IMG/VR virus record: IMGVR_UViG_3300020454_000016
Coordinates: 1-59,495 of that record
From: a virus
DNA length: 59,495 nt
Reading direction: 5' to 3' (one strand)
Below are positions 35,536 through 45,265 of the stretch, piece by piece; within the stretch, counting starts at the first letter, position 1, and every line of letters starts with the position of its first letter. The notes beneath the pieces were generated by a model. That model did not search any database, was not told the origin of the DNA, and saw nothing but the letters and a program-made list of their open reading frames with translations. The position numbers were made by a program, and so were the translations under genes.

Positions 35536-36561
35536 ATGAAAAGTATTAAAAAGTTAAATGATAAAATTCAATATGCAGAGTTATATCGAAAATTTAAAGC
35601 CTATTCAAATAAAAGACGAGCATTTAGTCAAGGTGGATTGGCAATAGGAGGACTTGAAATGGAAGATAATCCAGACGATTATACTTTTGCTCAAGAGTTT
35701 TATTCAAATCAACCACAAATAGAACAGATGACACAGAAAGATAATTTTCTTAATAAAACATTAGAGGAAACTAGAGCAAAGCTAAAAGCTAGAACTTATG
35801 CAGACAATAGGAATGCTACAAATATGGATTCTTTATCTGAAATATTTAATGTGTTTAATGAGAATGCAGAGAATGTATCAATGAGTGATGCACCTAATGT
35901 ATCACTTAGTGATGTAGAAGGAGCTACTCAGTTTGTAAACACGAGTGGTGAAACAACTAATTATGAAGTTGATGGTACTAACACCAATATACCTCAAGCT
36001 ATGATTGCTATGAGAAAAGAAGGAATGGGAAAGTACGATACTCTATTTAATAACCAAAACAACATTAAGAAAAGCAAGTATTATGGAAAAGACGTTACTA
36101 AGATGACACTAGGAGAAGTAGCAGATTTTGCTATAAAAGGTGGCGAGTACAATAAACATAATAATAAAACATATGGTGCTAATACTACAGCTACAGGATA
36201 CTATCAAATGTTAGGTGGTACAATTGAAGATATACTTAATAGAGGTGGTAAAAAATTAGGTATCACAAAAAACAGTTTATACAATAAAGAAACTCAAGAC
36301 AAGATGTATATTTGGTACATGAGTGACAGTATAAGTAGAAAAACTACTCTTGATGGTATGAAGCAAAGTGTAATGGCTAGATGGGAAGCTTTTAGAAATA
36401 ATGATTTAACTGAAAAAAGAAAAGATTCAAAAGGAGAGACTTACAATTACTATTTTCCTAAAGATGATGGCATATTGACAGGAGTTATTTTTGAGCATCT
36501 TAGAGCTTTTCATCCAAGTCATAAAATATTGAAAAGTCTTGGAAGTAAGAGGAGTAACTAA
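35536..36561 (+). CDS. Internal virion lysozyme-like protein
   Basis: A 341-residue protein. The N-terminus carries FSQGGLAIGG (30-39). From about 155 the order IAMRKEGMGKYDTLF ... MTLGEVADFA ... ATGYYQMLGGTIEDIL fits a lysozyme/transglycosylase fold with the Glu of RKEG as likely catalytic acid. A virion-borne glycan hydrolase would open peptidoglycan locally during DNA entry. Its place among internal virion genes, away from the endolysin, supports entry rather than lysis. The stop overlaps the next start. Confidence 0.7.
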   Translation: MKSIKKLNDKIQYAELYRKFKAYSNKRRAFSQGGLAIGGLEMEDNPDDYTFAQEFYSNQPQIEQMTQKDNFLNKTLEETRAKLKARTYADNRNATNMDSLSEIFNVFNENAENVSMSDAPNVSLSDVEGATQFVNTSGETTNYEVDGTNTNIPQAMIAMRKEGMGKYDTLFNNQNNIKKSKYYGKDVTKMTLGEVADFAIKGGEYNKHNNKTYGANTTATGYYQMLGGTIEDILNRGGKKLGITKNSLYNKETQDKMYIWYMSDSISRKTTLDGMKQSVMARWEAFRNNDLTEKRKDSKGETYNYYFPKDDGILTGVIFEHLRAFHPSHKILKSLGSKRSN

Positions 36562-37178
36562 TGGCAAATTTTTATGATAGACCCTCACCGGGTGAATCAC
36601 TTTTATCTGAACCAAAAAGCAGACCATATGAAAGACCTGCTAAACATTCAAGGTTAGAAGAGGTTATACAATTTTATATGGAAAAAATTACGAATGAGGA
36701 GTTTATAGATAATATATGTAGGATGTTAGAATTAGAAACACCTGTAGAGTTAATTGTTGAATCTATAACACTTTTCTTTGTTATGAATGGTGATCACAGT
36801 ATGGACAACAGAATACTTATTAGTCCTGTATTACACGAGTACATCAGAATGTTAGGTAAACAAGCAGGTATAAATGTTGTTGATGGTCTTAACGATGCTG
36901 AAGATACAGAGCTAACAACTAATAAGTTCAAAGCTGAGAAGTTAAGAGAAGAGATCGACAGATTAAGAGATACAGAAGAAGATGATGGTGGTGTTGATTT
37001 GATGGAACAGACAGCAGAATTGTTGGAAGGTCAAGAAGAAGAAACAGATGATATCATGGAAGCAGATATGCCTATGGAAGAGCCACCGATGACAGATGAA
37101 TTACCAGAACAGATGCCTAGTACTGAAATGATGCCAAATATGGATCAAGGGCAAGGAATAATGGCAAGGAGAGAATAA
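36561..37178 (+). CDS. Acidic protein of the internal virion module
   Basis: A 205-residue protein. The first half is helical (EEVIQFYMEKITNEEFIDNICRMLELETPVELIVESITLFFVMNG), the second half is very acidic with Met/Pro/Glu repeats near the end (MEEPPMTDELPEQMP) and is probably disordered. Overlapping stop/start codons on both sides (TAATG) show strict coupling to the internal virion genes. Role unknown. Confidence 0.6.
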   Translation: MANFYDRPSPGESLLSEPKSRPYERPAKHSRLEEVIQFYMEKITNEEFIDNICRMLELETPVELIVESITLFFVMNGDHSMDNRILISPVLHEYIRMLGKQAGINVVDGLNDAEDTELTTNKFKAEKLREEIDRLRDTEEDDGGVDLMEQTAELLEGQEEETDDIMEADMPMEEPPMTDELPEQMPSTEMMPNMDQGQGIMARRE

Positions 37179-38719
37179 TGAGTTTAGCAGATCCTAAGAT
37201 TAAAAAAGACAGTTTTTTTGATAACATTAAAAATGTTGGAAAGCGTATGACGTTTGCAGATAAAGCATTTATGTTTTTAACAGCAGCTAATTATGCAATG
37301 AATCCTAGAGGTGCAAAAGGTATACGTGACGTTATACAACACAACCAAGATGAATCTAGAAAATTAGCCACAGCAAATGCTAGAGCCGCTTTAAGTAGGG
37401 TCAATAGTAGTGTTCTTCCAGCAATAAGACAAAATGAAACTTGGATGAAGGACACAGCTAACTACGTAACTAATGAGCTTCAAGGTGTTGATCCTGTATT
37501 TATTAGTGCATTAATCAAAGCTAATAAATTAGATGAGTTCAAAGCTATGACTCAAAAAATAAATGATGCTCGTGCATTAAAAGGTCAGCCAAAATTAACT
37601 AAACAAGATTATGAATTAATGATGCCATCTTTTAGAAAACAACTTAGTGCTTATACAAATATAGATGGATTTGAAAATACTCCTGAATCAGTTAGCAAAG
37701 CACTTAGAAAATACTATGCAGGCTATGATAAATTATTAAAGAACGCTAAGACACCAAATCAATTAAATGCAGGTGTTTTTGCATCATCTTATGGTAGTCC
37801 TCTTGCAGGTATGCAGTTAGCAAATGATTATTTAAGAGGTGCAGGTCAAACACAGATAGGTGATGAAACTGTTACCTATGATCGACTATCAGAATTGCCT
37901 ATAGGGTCTATCGGATTTGATCAAGATCAATTAGAGCCTGTTGAAGGTGGACTAGACTACAGTAAAGGTATGCCTAGCATGTTAGGAGAAAAAATAACAG
38001 ATGTGCTAAATGACAGATTAAATGATTTTGTTGGTATTGTTGAAACAAATGCTAAAGCTACATTAAGTAATACTATAAATGGAAGAGTTGTAAGTTCTTT
38101 TGCAAATATATACGATCCAGAAGCAGATGATTTTGGTAGAATGTGGTCAGGCGATCCTGATGAATTAAGAGAATCCAAAAAGGGTCTGGTTCAAAAACTT
38201 AGAAGGGCAAAAGAACAACTTGCTAGTGCTACTACTGAAGCAAGAAAAAATCAATTAAATGCTGAAATAGTTATCTTAGAACAGCAAGTAGAAAAACACA
38301 GACAAATGGTAAACATGTCAGTTGGTGGCAGAGGAATATATCAACTTCTACATAGAGAAGCCTATGTAAAAACATATTTATCAGGGCAAGCTGGAGATCC
38401 TCAAGATTTTATATCTGCTTTAGGAGAGAAGATGAAGGAGATGAAAATTTTTGCAGATCAAAATCCTAGAGTTTCAGGACAAAAGAGAACTTTGACAGGC
38501 TATATGGCTATGTTTGGAATAGATCAAAATTATGTATTTGCAGATAGGCACTCATTAAAAATATTTATTGATTTAATGGGAGGAACTGATGGTGGAACAC
38601 TAAGTAGTGGAACTGTTTTACAGTATAGAACTTATGATGGTACAACAGAAGAAATCAGAGTAGAAGATGTACTCAGAAGACCAGAATTTATGGGGCAAGC
38701 AAAATGGGATTTAGATTAA
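37178..38719 (+). CDS. Putative internal virion protein
   Basis: A 513-residue, mostly helical soluble protein with no signal peptide (FADKAFMFLTAANYAMNPRGAKG at the N-terminus; a coiled coil KLRRAKEQLASATTEARKNQLNAEIVILEQQ at about 340-370). Its place between a lysozyme-like protein and the very large last gene is that of ejected core proteins in podoviruses. No specific family recognised. Confidence 0.6.
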   Translation: MSLADPKIKKDSFFDNIKNVGKRMTFADKAFMFLTAANYAMNPRGAKGIRDVIQHNQDESRKLATANARAALSRVNSSVLPAIRQNETWMKDTANYVTNELQGVDPVFISALIKANKLDEFKAMTQKINDARALKGQPKLTKQDYELMMPSFRKQLSAYTNIDGFENTPESVSKALRKYYAGYDKLLKNAKTPNQLNAGVFASSYGSPLAGMQLANDYLRGAGQTQIGDETVTYDRLSELPIGSIGFDQDQLEPVEGGLDYSKGMPSMLGEKITDVLNDRLNDFVGIVETNAKATLSNTINGRVVSSFANIYDPEADDFGRMWSGDPDELRESKKGLVQKLRRAKEQLASATTEARKNQLNAEIVILEQQVEKHRQMVNMSVGGRGIYQLLHREAYVKTYLSGQAGDPQDFISALGEKMKEMKIFADQNPRVSGQKRTLTGYMAMFGIDQNYVFADRHSLKIFIDLMGGTDGGTLSSGTVLQYRTYDGTTEEIRVEDVLRRPEFMGQAKWDLD

Positions 38720-38720
38720 T

Positions 38721-41700
38721 ATGAGAAACTTTTTTAATTATGAAGAAACAAATACACCAAATGTTTCAGATGAGATGATCTATTCTACTGAACCTATACT
38801 ACAATTAGAACAACCTGAAGATGGATCATTGTTTTCTACTGAACCTATTGATCAGAATTATATTAATTCAATTGAAACACTTGATGATGATACATTAGCA
38901 TCTGATCAACGATTAAATTCTCAACTAAGATCTTATTTAAAATTAGTTGGATATGGGGCAGTAGCTGATGAATGGGATAATGAAGAAGTTGTTAAAAAGT
39001 GGGTAACTCAAATGCGAAATATCGACTCTACAGATACAGGTATATTTGGAGAATCATTAGCTGTGCGAAGAGAGACACCTGAAAACCTACATCATTATAA
39101 AACAGCCTACGATATGTGGGATAAGTATCCTAGTATATTTCAACGATTAAAAGGAAAACATGGATCTACTATGGATGGTGTTATGGGAGCTATGGAGCAT
39201 GTTGGTAATATAATAAATCCTATAGAGAGTCCATCTAATTACATTCCCGGTGTTGTTGTTGGTAAGTTTTTAGGAAAGTATGGTGGTTCAAAAGTAATCA
39301 AAAATGTAGCTAAAGATAAACTTGTAAACACAGCAGTAGCATCTCAAAGTAAAAATATGATGCTAAAACAAATAGGCTATACTTCAATGGCAGATGCTGC
39401 TGTGGCACTAGGATTAGATGCTGTATATCAAGACTTCCAAAAGAAAGTTGGTAGGCAAGATGGCTACAATACAGTAGATGGATTTATATCACTTTTTGAG
39501 GGATTAATAGGTGGTGGAGTAGACTTAGCTTTGCATTTGCCACCAAAAGTATTAAGAAAAAGAAAATTTACAGTTGGTGGAAAAGAGTTTGATGGTTTCC
39601 TAACTAAGAAAGTAAAAACAGATGCACAAAAAGCAACGATACTTGAGAAGATAAGTTTAAAGAATGAAGAGCTAATAGACTTTTGGTCTAAAAAAACAAA
39701 AGGTGGTAGACAGTTATTAGAAGAGGACAGTCAATATGCTGATTTAGATTTTATTAAACTTTATATGTTTGGTAACAAGGATATGGGTGTCAAAGGCATG
39801 GTTGAAACTATGACAGAAGATTTAGATCTAGTTTACTTTAAAGACTTAAAAAAAGCGAGTAAAAATAAACAATTCATGGCTGCTTTTATAAAGTTAATGG
39901 ATGAATCAACTGCACCACAAATTAAAGCTGCATTTACTAAAAAGATGCGTAAAGTAGGATTTAAAGGCGAGAGTCCTTTTGCTAACAAACTAGCACAACC
40001 TACATCATGGGATGGCTTTATGAAATCACTTGCATTTACAATGTCTGATGCAGGTAAAAAATTAAATGTAGGTAGTCAAGTACAACGCATGGTGTTAAAC
40101 GATGCCAAGAGTGTAAAGTACTCTGTTGATGGTAGCAAATTAATGGAACAACTAAAAAAGATACACCCTCGCCCGTGGCACTACTTACAAGCCGCATGGA
40201 AACGAGGTGTTGTATCTACATACTCTACATCATCTTTGAACTTTAGTGGTTGGTTAGCGGCTACAGGATTAAATGCTGCTGCTGATACAGGATTAATGTT
40301 ATTACACACAGCTTTAATTCCACCTAAACTAATGGGCAATACTATTAAGCACACTTTTGATAAAGTCAATTATGGTGAAAGTAAAGTCAACATACTAGGG
40401 GATTCAATTAAAGAAGCAAAAGACATTTTTAATAATCAGATATTTAGAATAGCTAATCTGTTAGATCCTACTGCTAATAAAGAAGCTTTTTTAAAAATGT
40501 TAGAGATAGACACAGAAGGTGCAAAAGCATTAAGACATGCAATCATAGGTGGTGTTGATGTTAGAAATGTAGAGGATTTAGCAAAACAGTTTGGCTATGT
40601 AAAAGAAGTTGATGGTAAGATTGTTGGTTCGCCGCCAGCATGGATGCGAGTAAATGAAGACTACTATCTTAAATACGCACAGAAGTTAATGCTAGTTAAT
40701 ACAATAGATACATTTACAAAATCACAAGCTTATATAGGAAATTTAGATAGATATCTAAGAAACAAATATGATATGGGATTCATGGAGTTTACTAGACAGT
40801 CTGACGTAGACCTTAGAAAACAAATCAGTTCTCAAGAGTTTTTTGAAATGACAGCAGAGGTAACTGATAGAACACTTGAAGATATCTTTACTAAAAGTTA
40901 TCAGAAAGCAGGACTACCTGTTGGAATGCAAGAGATAGCTACTGCACTTGAAAAAGTAGGTGATATACCAGGTTTAGGTACACTTCTACCTTTTGGTAAA
41001 TTTATGAATAATACTTTAGCTTTATTGTATGATGGTCTAGGTGGTGGTAGCGTTAATTGGATGGCAAAAGTTGCTAAGTATGGAATGAATGCTAGATCAA
41101 TGAACATACCTGAAGGATCAGATATATTTGGTAGCTTACAAGATCAACGAAGAGTAGCAAAAGGTTTTGCAGCAGGTGGTCCCGCTCTTTTAGCAATCTC
41201 TGCATTAGGCTCAGATGAAGAAGGTGAAGGTAGTTGGTGGGATTCTACTGTAAGAGGTGCTATGCGATTATCAGCAATCGGTCAATGTGTTATACGAGAT
41301 CAAGAAAAGATAGAACAAGGACTTGCATGGGATCAAGAAATAATTGATGGTAAATTAGTATCAATTAGATATATGTTTCCATTGTCCAACTGTGCTATTT
41401 TAGGAAGAGCATATAATATAAAGAAAGGATTTAACATAAACCAAGAAACAGGTGAGAGAAGTACAGTTACTTCTTATACACCTGAATTTAAATCTGATCT
41501 TGCTGATCAATTTGTATTAGGGCAAATAACTAGAAATGCAAAATCTGTTATGAATCTTAGGGCAGTAATTGAAGATGCCTTAGATTTTCAAAATAAATCA
41601 TGGGAAGAGATTATAACTAAAACAGTAACAACTATTCCACAAAACTTAGCTACAGGATATACTAGACCTTATGGTGATGCATTTCAAAAACTATCTACAT

Positions 41701-42431
41701 ATTACTTAGGAGAAGATGATGTTAAATTAAAAGTTCCTAATAAAGCATCTTATCAAGCTATGGTATTTGGACTTACTAGGTATACAAGTAATTTAATAAG
41801 AAGTCTTACAGGTGAAAAAGAAATACTAGGTGCAGTTGAAAATAGAACCCCTTTTAGGGCAGATAAAACATATACATCAGGTGGTTGGTATGATCTGTTA
41901 GGTCTAAAGGGGCAAGGTAGAATGACCTACATGGAACAACTACTTAATAAAACAAATCTACAAGGATGGAAGCAACAAAGTAAATACCGAAGTTCTTTTA
42001 GAGATGCAGATGTGTATATGAATAGATTAGTTGCACCTCGTTTAGAGCATTCTGCTTATGCACTTTTACATGACAATGAATGGAATAAAGCATCTCAAGA
42101 TGATAAAACAAAAATGGTTCAAAATATGATATCTGATACAATGACTAGTGTATTAAACGAAACTATAAATGGTTCAGTCTTAACTAATCAAGATTTCTCA
42201 TTTGAAAAAGAAGGATTAGGAACAGAAGCATTTGCACAAAGATTAAGATTAGTAATGGAGATAGCTAAATTAAACAAAAGAGATTTTACTGAAACTATTC
42301 AAAACTTTAATAAAAGCTATGATAAAGACTTAGATGTAAAGATAAAGTTAAAAGATTTAGAGGAATTATCAACTATGGATTTAATGGAGCTAATTAATAT
42401 ATCAAAGAATATAAAAGATAAACGTCCTTAA
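38721..42431 (+). CDS. Very large internal virion protein, last gene of the rightward block
   Basis: A 1236-residue protein, the largest here. It is helical with alternating charged and apolar stretches, including a membrane-prone segment (about 813-828, GFAAGGPALLAISALG) and amphipathic parts (FSGWLAATGLNAAADTGLMLLHTALIPPK at about 505-533). Size and 3'-terminal position match the large ejected core protein (T7 gp16 role) that helps move DNA into the cell. No nuclease or polymerase motif was seen. It ends two bases before the convergent terminator. Confidence 0.65.
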   Translation: MRNFFNYEETNTPNVSDEMIYSTEPILQLEQPEDGSLFSTEPIDQNYINSIETLDDDTLASDQRLNSQLRSYLKLVGYGAVADEWDNEEVVKKWVTQMRNIDSTDTGIFGESLAVRRETPENLHHYKTAYDMWDKYPSIFQRLKGKHGSTMDGVMGAMEHVGNIINPIESPSNYIPGVVVGKFLGKYGGSKVIKNVAKDKLVNTAVASQSKNMMLKQIGYTSMADAAVALGLDAVYQDFQKKVGRQDGYNTVDGFISLFEGLIGGGVDLALHLPPKVLRKRKFTVGGKEFDGFLTKKVKTDAQKATILEKISLKNEELIDFWSKKTKGGRQLLEEDSQYADLDFIKLYMFGNKDMGVKGMVETMTEDLDLVYFKDLKKASKNKQFMAAFIKLMDESTAPQIKAAFTKKMRKVGFKGESPFANKLAQPTSWDGFMKSLAFTMSDAGKKLNVGSQVQRMVLNDAKSVKYSVDGSKLMEQLKKIHPRPWHYLQAAWKRGVVSTYSTSSLNFSGWLAATGLNAAADTGLMLLHTALIPPKLMGNTIKHTFDKVNYGESKVNILGDSIKEAKDIFNNQIFRIANLLDPTANKEAFLKMLEIDTEGAKALRHAIIGGVDVRNVEDLAKQFGYVKEVDGKIVGSPPAWMRVNEDYYLKYAQKLMLVNTIDTFTKSQAYIGNLDRYLRNKYDMGFMEFTRQSDVDLRKQISSQEFFEMTAEVTDRTLEDIFTKSYQKAGLPVGMQEIATALEKVGDIPGLGTLLPFGKFMNNTLALLYDGLGGGSVNWMAKVAKYGMNARSMNIPEGSDIFGSLQDQRRVAKGFAAGGPALLAISALGSDEEGEGSWWDSTVRGAMRLSAIGQCVIRDQEKIEQGLAWDQEIIDGKLVSIRYMFPLSNCAILGRAYNIKKGFNINQETGERSTVTSYTPEFKSDLADQFVLGQITRNAKSVMNLRAVIEDALDFQNKSWEEIITKTVTTIPQNLATGYTRPYGDAFQKLSTYYLGEDDVKLKVPNKASYQAMVFGLTRYTSNLIRSLTGEKEILGAVENRTPFRADKTYTSGGWYDLLGLKGQGRMTYMEQLLNKTNLQGWKQQSKYRSSFRDADVYMNRLVAPRLEHSAYALLHDNEWNKASQDDKTKMVQNMISDTMTSVLNETINGSVLTNQDFSFEKEGLGTEAFAQRLRLVMEIAKLNKRDFTETIQNFNKSYDKDLDVKIKLKDLEELSTMDLMELINISKNIKDKRP

Positions 42432-42432
42432 T

Positions 42433-42465
42433 AAAAAAAGGGGGCAGTAAATTAATACCACCCCC
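42433..42465 (-). terminator. Terminator for the leftward block
   Basis: Read on the minus strand, GGGGG (42465-42461) pairs with CCCCC (42444-42440), with an inner GTA/TAC pair, and the hairpin is followed by a run of seven T residues (the A-run at 42433-42439). It ends the leftward replication transcript just before it would collide with the end of the rightward virion block. In the plus direction the hairpin has no T-run, so it is one-sided. Confidence 0.75.
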
Positions 42466-42516
42466 ACAGAGTTGACCACACAGCTACGATTGATTACAAT
42501 AAGGAAAGCAACCAAT

Positions 42517-42654
42517 CTAATTATTAATATATATTAACTTTTCTAATTTGTCAAGTTCTTTTTTAATATTTTTTACAAGTAATTTTATTTCTTCAACCTT
42601 AACATTAATCTTTCGTTCCTTAATGAAATCTTCTGCTTCCTTTTCTATGTTCAT
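42517..42654 (-). CDS. Small coiled-coil protein, last gene of the leftward block
   Basis: A 45-residue protein (MNIEKEAEDF...), almost entirely charged helix with a heptad-like C-terminus (KNIKKELDKLEKLI). An AAGG site lies nine bases upstream. It overlaps the upstream small gene by 35 bases in another frame. The start ATGAACATAG is identical to that of the upstream gene. It is too short for routine gene calling; evidence is the ribosome-binding site, packing and composition. Confidence 0.5.
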   Translation of the reverse strand: MNIEKEAEDFIKERKINVKVEEIKLLVKNIKKELDKLEKLIYINN

Positions 42655-42796
42655 GTTTCTGTACCTTTTTTAACTGCTCAAAGTAAGCTTTATTAAATCC
42701 TCGTTCCCACTCTTTATTTCTGTAAGTATTCATATTATAAGGATTTGTTAAATTGCCTTTCCAAAATGCTTTGTAACCTTTATCAACTATGTTCAT
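42620..42796 (-). CDS. Rmf/CrpP-like small protein
   Basis: A 58-residue basic protein. The spacing G-x2-AFWKGN-x3-NPY ... NKEWERGFNKAYFEQL matches the fold pattern of ribosome modulation factor and CrpP-like proteins (G..A...G....PY......W..G...A), short two-helix proteins found in many phages. Rmf dimerises ribosomes into an inactive form; functions of phage members are unclear. It is coupled to the endonuclease VII gene by an ATGA overlap, so co-expressed with it. Confidence 0.65.
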   Translation of the reverse strand: MNIVDKGYKAFWKGNLTNPYNMNTYRNKEWERGFNKAYFEQLKKVQKHEHRKGSRRFH

Positions 42797-43209
42797 TCCT
42801 TGAACTCCTTTAAGTAATTGTATGCTCTTTGTATCGTATCTAGATTGTCGCCTAGCATACCTAGTGCTGTATTACAGCAATGGCATAACCAACCTCTAAA
42901 GACCTTTTTTTCGTGATCGTGATCTAAAACAAATGAACCCATTCGGCTTGATCTATGTAAAGATATTTGTTGTTTATTTTTTTGACAGATTGGGCAAACA
43001 TGTTCAGATGTTAATGGGGGAGCAGTTTTTTTTAGCTCTTGTACTGTACGTCTACTTTCTCCTCTACATTGTTTACATTGTGGTCTTCTCCATGTGGTAG
43101 ATCCAGAAAACCATTCAAATGCTTCTTGTGGTAAGTATTTGTTACATTTAATGCAAGTTTTACCATCTGTTACATCCGTAGGCAACTCTTCAAAGAGATC
43201 ATATTGCAT
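42793..43209 (-). CDS. Recombination endonuclease VII (HNH, treble-clef)
   Basis: A 138-residue nuclease of the T4 endonuclease VII type, which resolves branched DNA before packaging. Residues 19-50 carry one C-x2-C pair (CIKC) and another (CKQC); the catalytic half has CPIC, then FVLDHDHEKKVFRGWLCHCCNTALGMLGDN (about 94-123) with the HNH histidines/asparagine and second zinc pair CHCC. A second branch-resolving enzyme (endonuclease I) is encoded at 45855-46262. It follows the ribonucleotide reductase stop directly. Confidence 0.85.
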   Translation of the reverse strand: MQYDLFEELPTDVTDGKTCIKCNKYLPQEAFEWFSGSTTWRRPQCKQCRGESRRTVQELKKTAPPLTSEHVCPICQKNKQQISLHRSSRMGSFVLDHDHEKKVFRGWLCHCCNTALGMLGDNLDTIQRAYNYLKEFKE

Positions 43210-45114
43210 TTAAGCACCGATATCTACAACTTCACATGAATCTCCACTACAAGCAAATGTCTGACTAGAAGAGGTGGTATCCTCTTTCTCAAAGTCCTTT
43301 AACAAGCTCCAATCTATTCTAGATGGGGCTTTTTTTATTGCTTCTTCATATTCTTTTTTAGTACATTCACTATATGGTGCTTGTTGATATACGTGATCAT
43401 CTTTAGGGAAGAAAGATACACCTGACATTTCATCAAAGTGTTTGTAAACAAATGCACCAACTTCTGCCCATTCGTGATCTCTAACATAGACAGAGCAACT
43501 AGGCTTATGCTCACACCAATATCTTTGATATGTTAGCCATAACTCTAGCTGATCTATTGCAGATACATTAGATACATTTGCAGATGTACGAGGTGATTTA
43601 AATGGAAAACTAAATACAGTATTCTCATTTGGTTTGCTTACACATGGCTCACTAGGAACACCTTGTTCTTTCATAAACTGTGTAAGTGGATCGTGATTAC
43701 TACCTCTTACAGTTCTTATGTAGTACTCTGCATATCTAGGATGTATTCCACTAGCTGAATCACAAAGTTGAGATACTGTACCACTAGGCTTAACACAAGT
43801 AATTGCAGTTGATTGTGGTATACCAAACTTATCAGCATAAACTTTATTTGTATCAATAGCTACTTGCTTTAGATCTGTTAATATATGTTTCAAATCATAT
43901 GTAGAACTAGTCAATCCATTATCCATAATACCTGTAAGACTAACACCTAACAATCTTTCTTCTTCTGTATTATCTGTCCACACTTTTCTCAAATATGGGA
44001 ACTTAGTCAATGTCGCCTGTGCAGTACCTAGAATCGTTGCTAATCGCACCTTTCTCGCTAGGTCATCAGAGGTATCCTTATCACGAACTACCACCTCAGT
44101 AAGGTTACAGAACTGATATGGACGTAGTATGATCTCAGAGCATGGGTTACATCCAAAATCTATGTCTGATGTGCGTCTTCCATTCTTCTCAGCTTGCTTT
44201 TGTGCGGCAACTCTATTGAATATACCACGTTCACCTGACTTAGACTCAACAAGTGAAGTCCACTCTCGTAAGAATGTAGCACCATCAGGCTTGTCTGTGT
44301 AGACAACACTATTATTAGCCATACTCATGTGTGGTGCAGTTTCATAAAACTTGCCTGACTTAGCATGACGCATTCTTATATCAGACAAATTAGACAAACT
44401 AATCATGGCTGACCGGCGTACTCCACCTGATACAACTACATCACCAACTTTACACATTAAACTGTGACACTCATACGAATTAAGCTTTCGTCCTTTAGCA
44501 TTCTCAAATGTATTGATAGCAAATTGAAACAGTTGCACTAAAGGTCCGGGTCCAGATGCAGTACCACCAAATGTCTTCAATCTAGATCCCGCAGGACGTA
44601 TCTTTGATACATCGTATATAGGTATTTCACCTGCGTATAAAAGTGAAATCAATACTCGTAATGCTTTTGCCCAACCTTCTTTGCTATCCTTAACTTTAAT
44701 ACATGTGTCTGACTTATATAATTTATTAGGAACATCAGGTAACTTCTCTACATACTGTCTTTCCACACTAAAGCCAACACCTGTACCACACAGCAATATG
44801 TACATAGCTTCATCAAATGATTTAGGATCATCAACAGGCAAGTAAGCACAGTTGTATCCCGCAGTATTGTCACGATCAAGTGCAACACCCGCAGTCATTA
44901 ATGCTCTCATAGATGGCATTACCTGTAGGCTATGTATCGCTTCCCACAGATATCCTTTAGTAGCATTATCAATATTAATTTTGCTACATAAGTAATCCAT
45001 GTACCTTGATACTGTTTCTGTCCACGTTTCTCTTCTGTTTTCTTCAGCAATCCATCTTGCATAGCGAGAAACAGCTATGAAGTTTTGGTAATCAGTTGGT
45101 AGTGCGTTTGTCAT
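43210..45114 (-). CDS. Class II (B12-dependent) ribonucleotide reductase, monomeric type
   Basis: A 634-residue enzyme making deoxyribonucleotides for phage DNA from ribonucleotides. The redox pair is C89 (YNCAYLP) and C336 (FCNLTE); the thiyl-radical Cys is C325 in NPCSEI; their 11-residue spacing equals that of C408/C419 in Lactobacillus RTPR. FGGTASGPGPL and GGVRRSA line the substrate site. The C-terminal CSGDSC supplies the reducing pair. It is about 100 residues shorter than RTPR. No small subunit is encoded, as expected for the cobalamin type. An AAAGGTG site precedes the start. Confidence 0.9.
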   Translation of the reverse strand: MTNALPTDYQNFIAVSRYARWIAEENRRETWTETVSRYMDYLCSKINIDNATKGYLWEAIHSLQVMPSMRALMTAGVALDRDNTAGYNCAYLPVDDPKSFDEAMYILLCGTGVGFSVERQYVEKLPDVPNKLYKSDTCIKVKDSKEGWAKALRVLISLLYAGEIPIYDVSKIRPAGSRLKTFGGTASGPGPLVQLFQFAINTFENAKGRKLNSYECHSLMCKVGDVVVSGGVRRSAMISLSNLSDIRMRHAKSGKFYETAPHMSMANNSVVYTDKPDGATFLREWTSLVESKSGERGIFNRVAAQKQAEKNGRRTSDIDFGCNPCSEIILRPYQFCNLTEVVVRDKDTSDDLARKVRLATILGTAQATLTKFPYLRKVWTDNTEEERLLGVSLTGIMDNGLTSSTYDLKHILTDLKQVAIDTNKVYADKFGIPQSTAITCVKPSGTVSQLCDSASGIHPRYAEYYIRTVRGSNHDPLTQFMKEQGVPSEPCVSKPNENTVFSFPFKSPRTSANVSNVSAIDQLELWLTYQRYWCEHKPSCSVYVRDHEWAEVGAFVYKHFDEMSGVSFFPKDDHVYQQAPYSECTKKEYEEAIKKAPSRIDWSLLKDFEKEDTTSSSQTFACSGDSCEVVDIGA

Positions 45115-45265
45115 GTGTCACCTTTATACTTTTAATTTCAATTCCATCAACATCAAAGATTAAATCTTCAATGGTGCTTTGTATAGCATCCTCTATGTCA
45201 TCATCAATAGGAAGTATATTCTCTTCCTCATCAATGTCAAGCATTAAGAATACTTTAACTTTCAT
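45092..45265 (-). CDS. Small acidic protein before ribonucleotide reductase
   Basis: A 57-residue protein (MKVKVFLMLDIDEEEN...) with a beta-alpha pattern and strong negative charge. It overlaps the stop of the DUF3310 gene by 11 bases and the start of the reductase gene by 23 bases, each in another frame, which suggests coupled translation. It fills an otherwise empty gap of 140 bases. No family recognised. Confidence 0.55.
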   Translation of the reverse strand: MKVKVFLMLDIDEEENILPIDDDIEDAIQSTIEDLIFDVDGIEIKSIKVTHDKRTTN

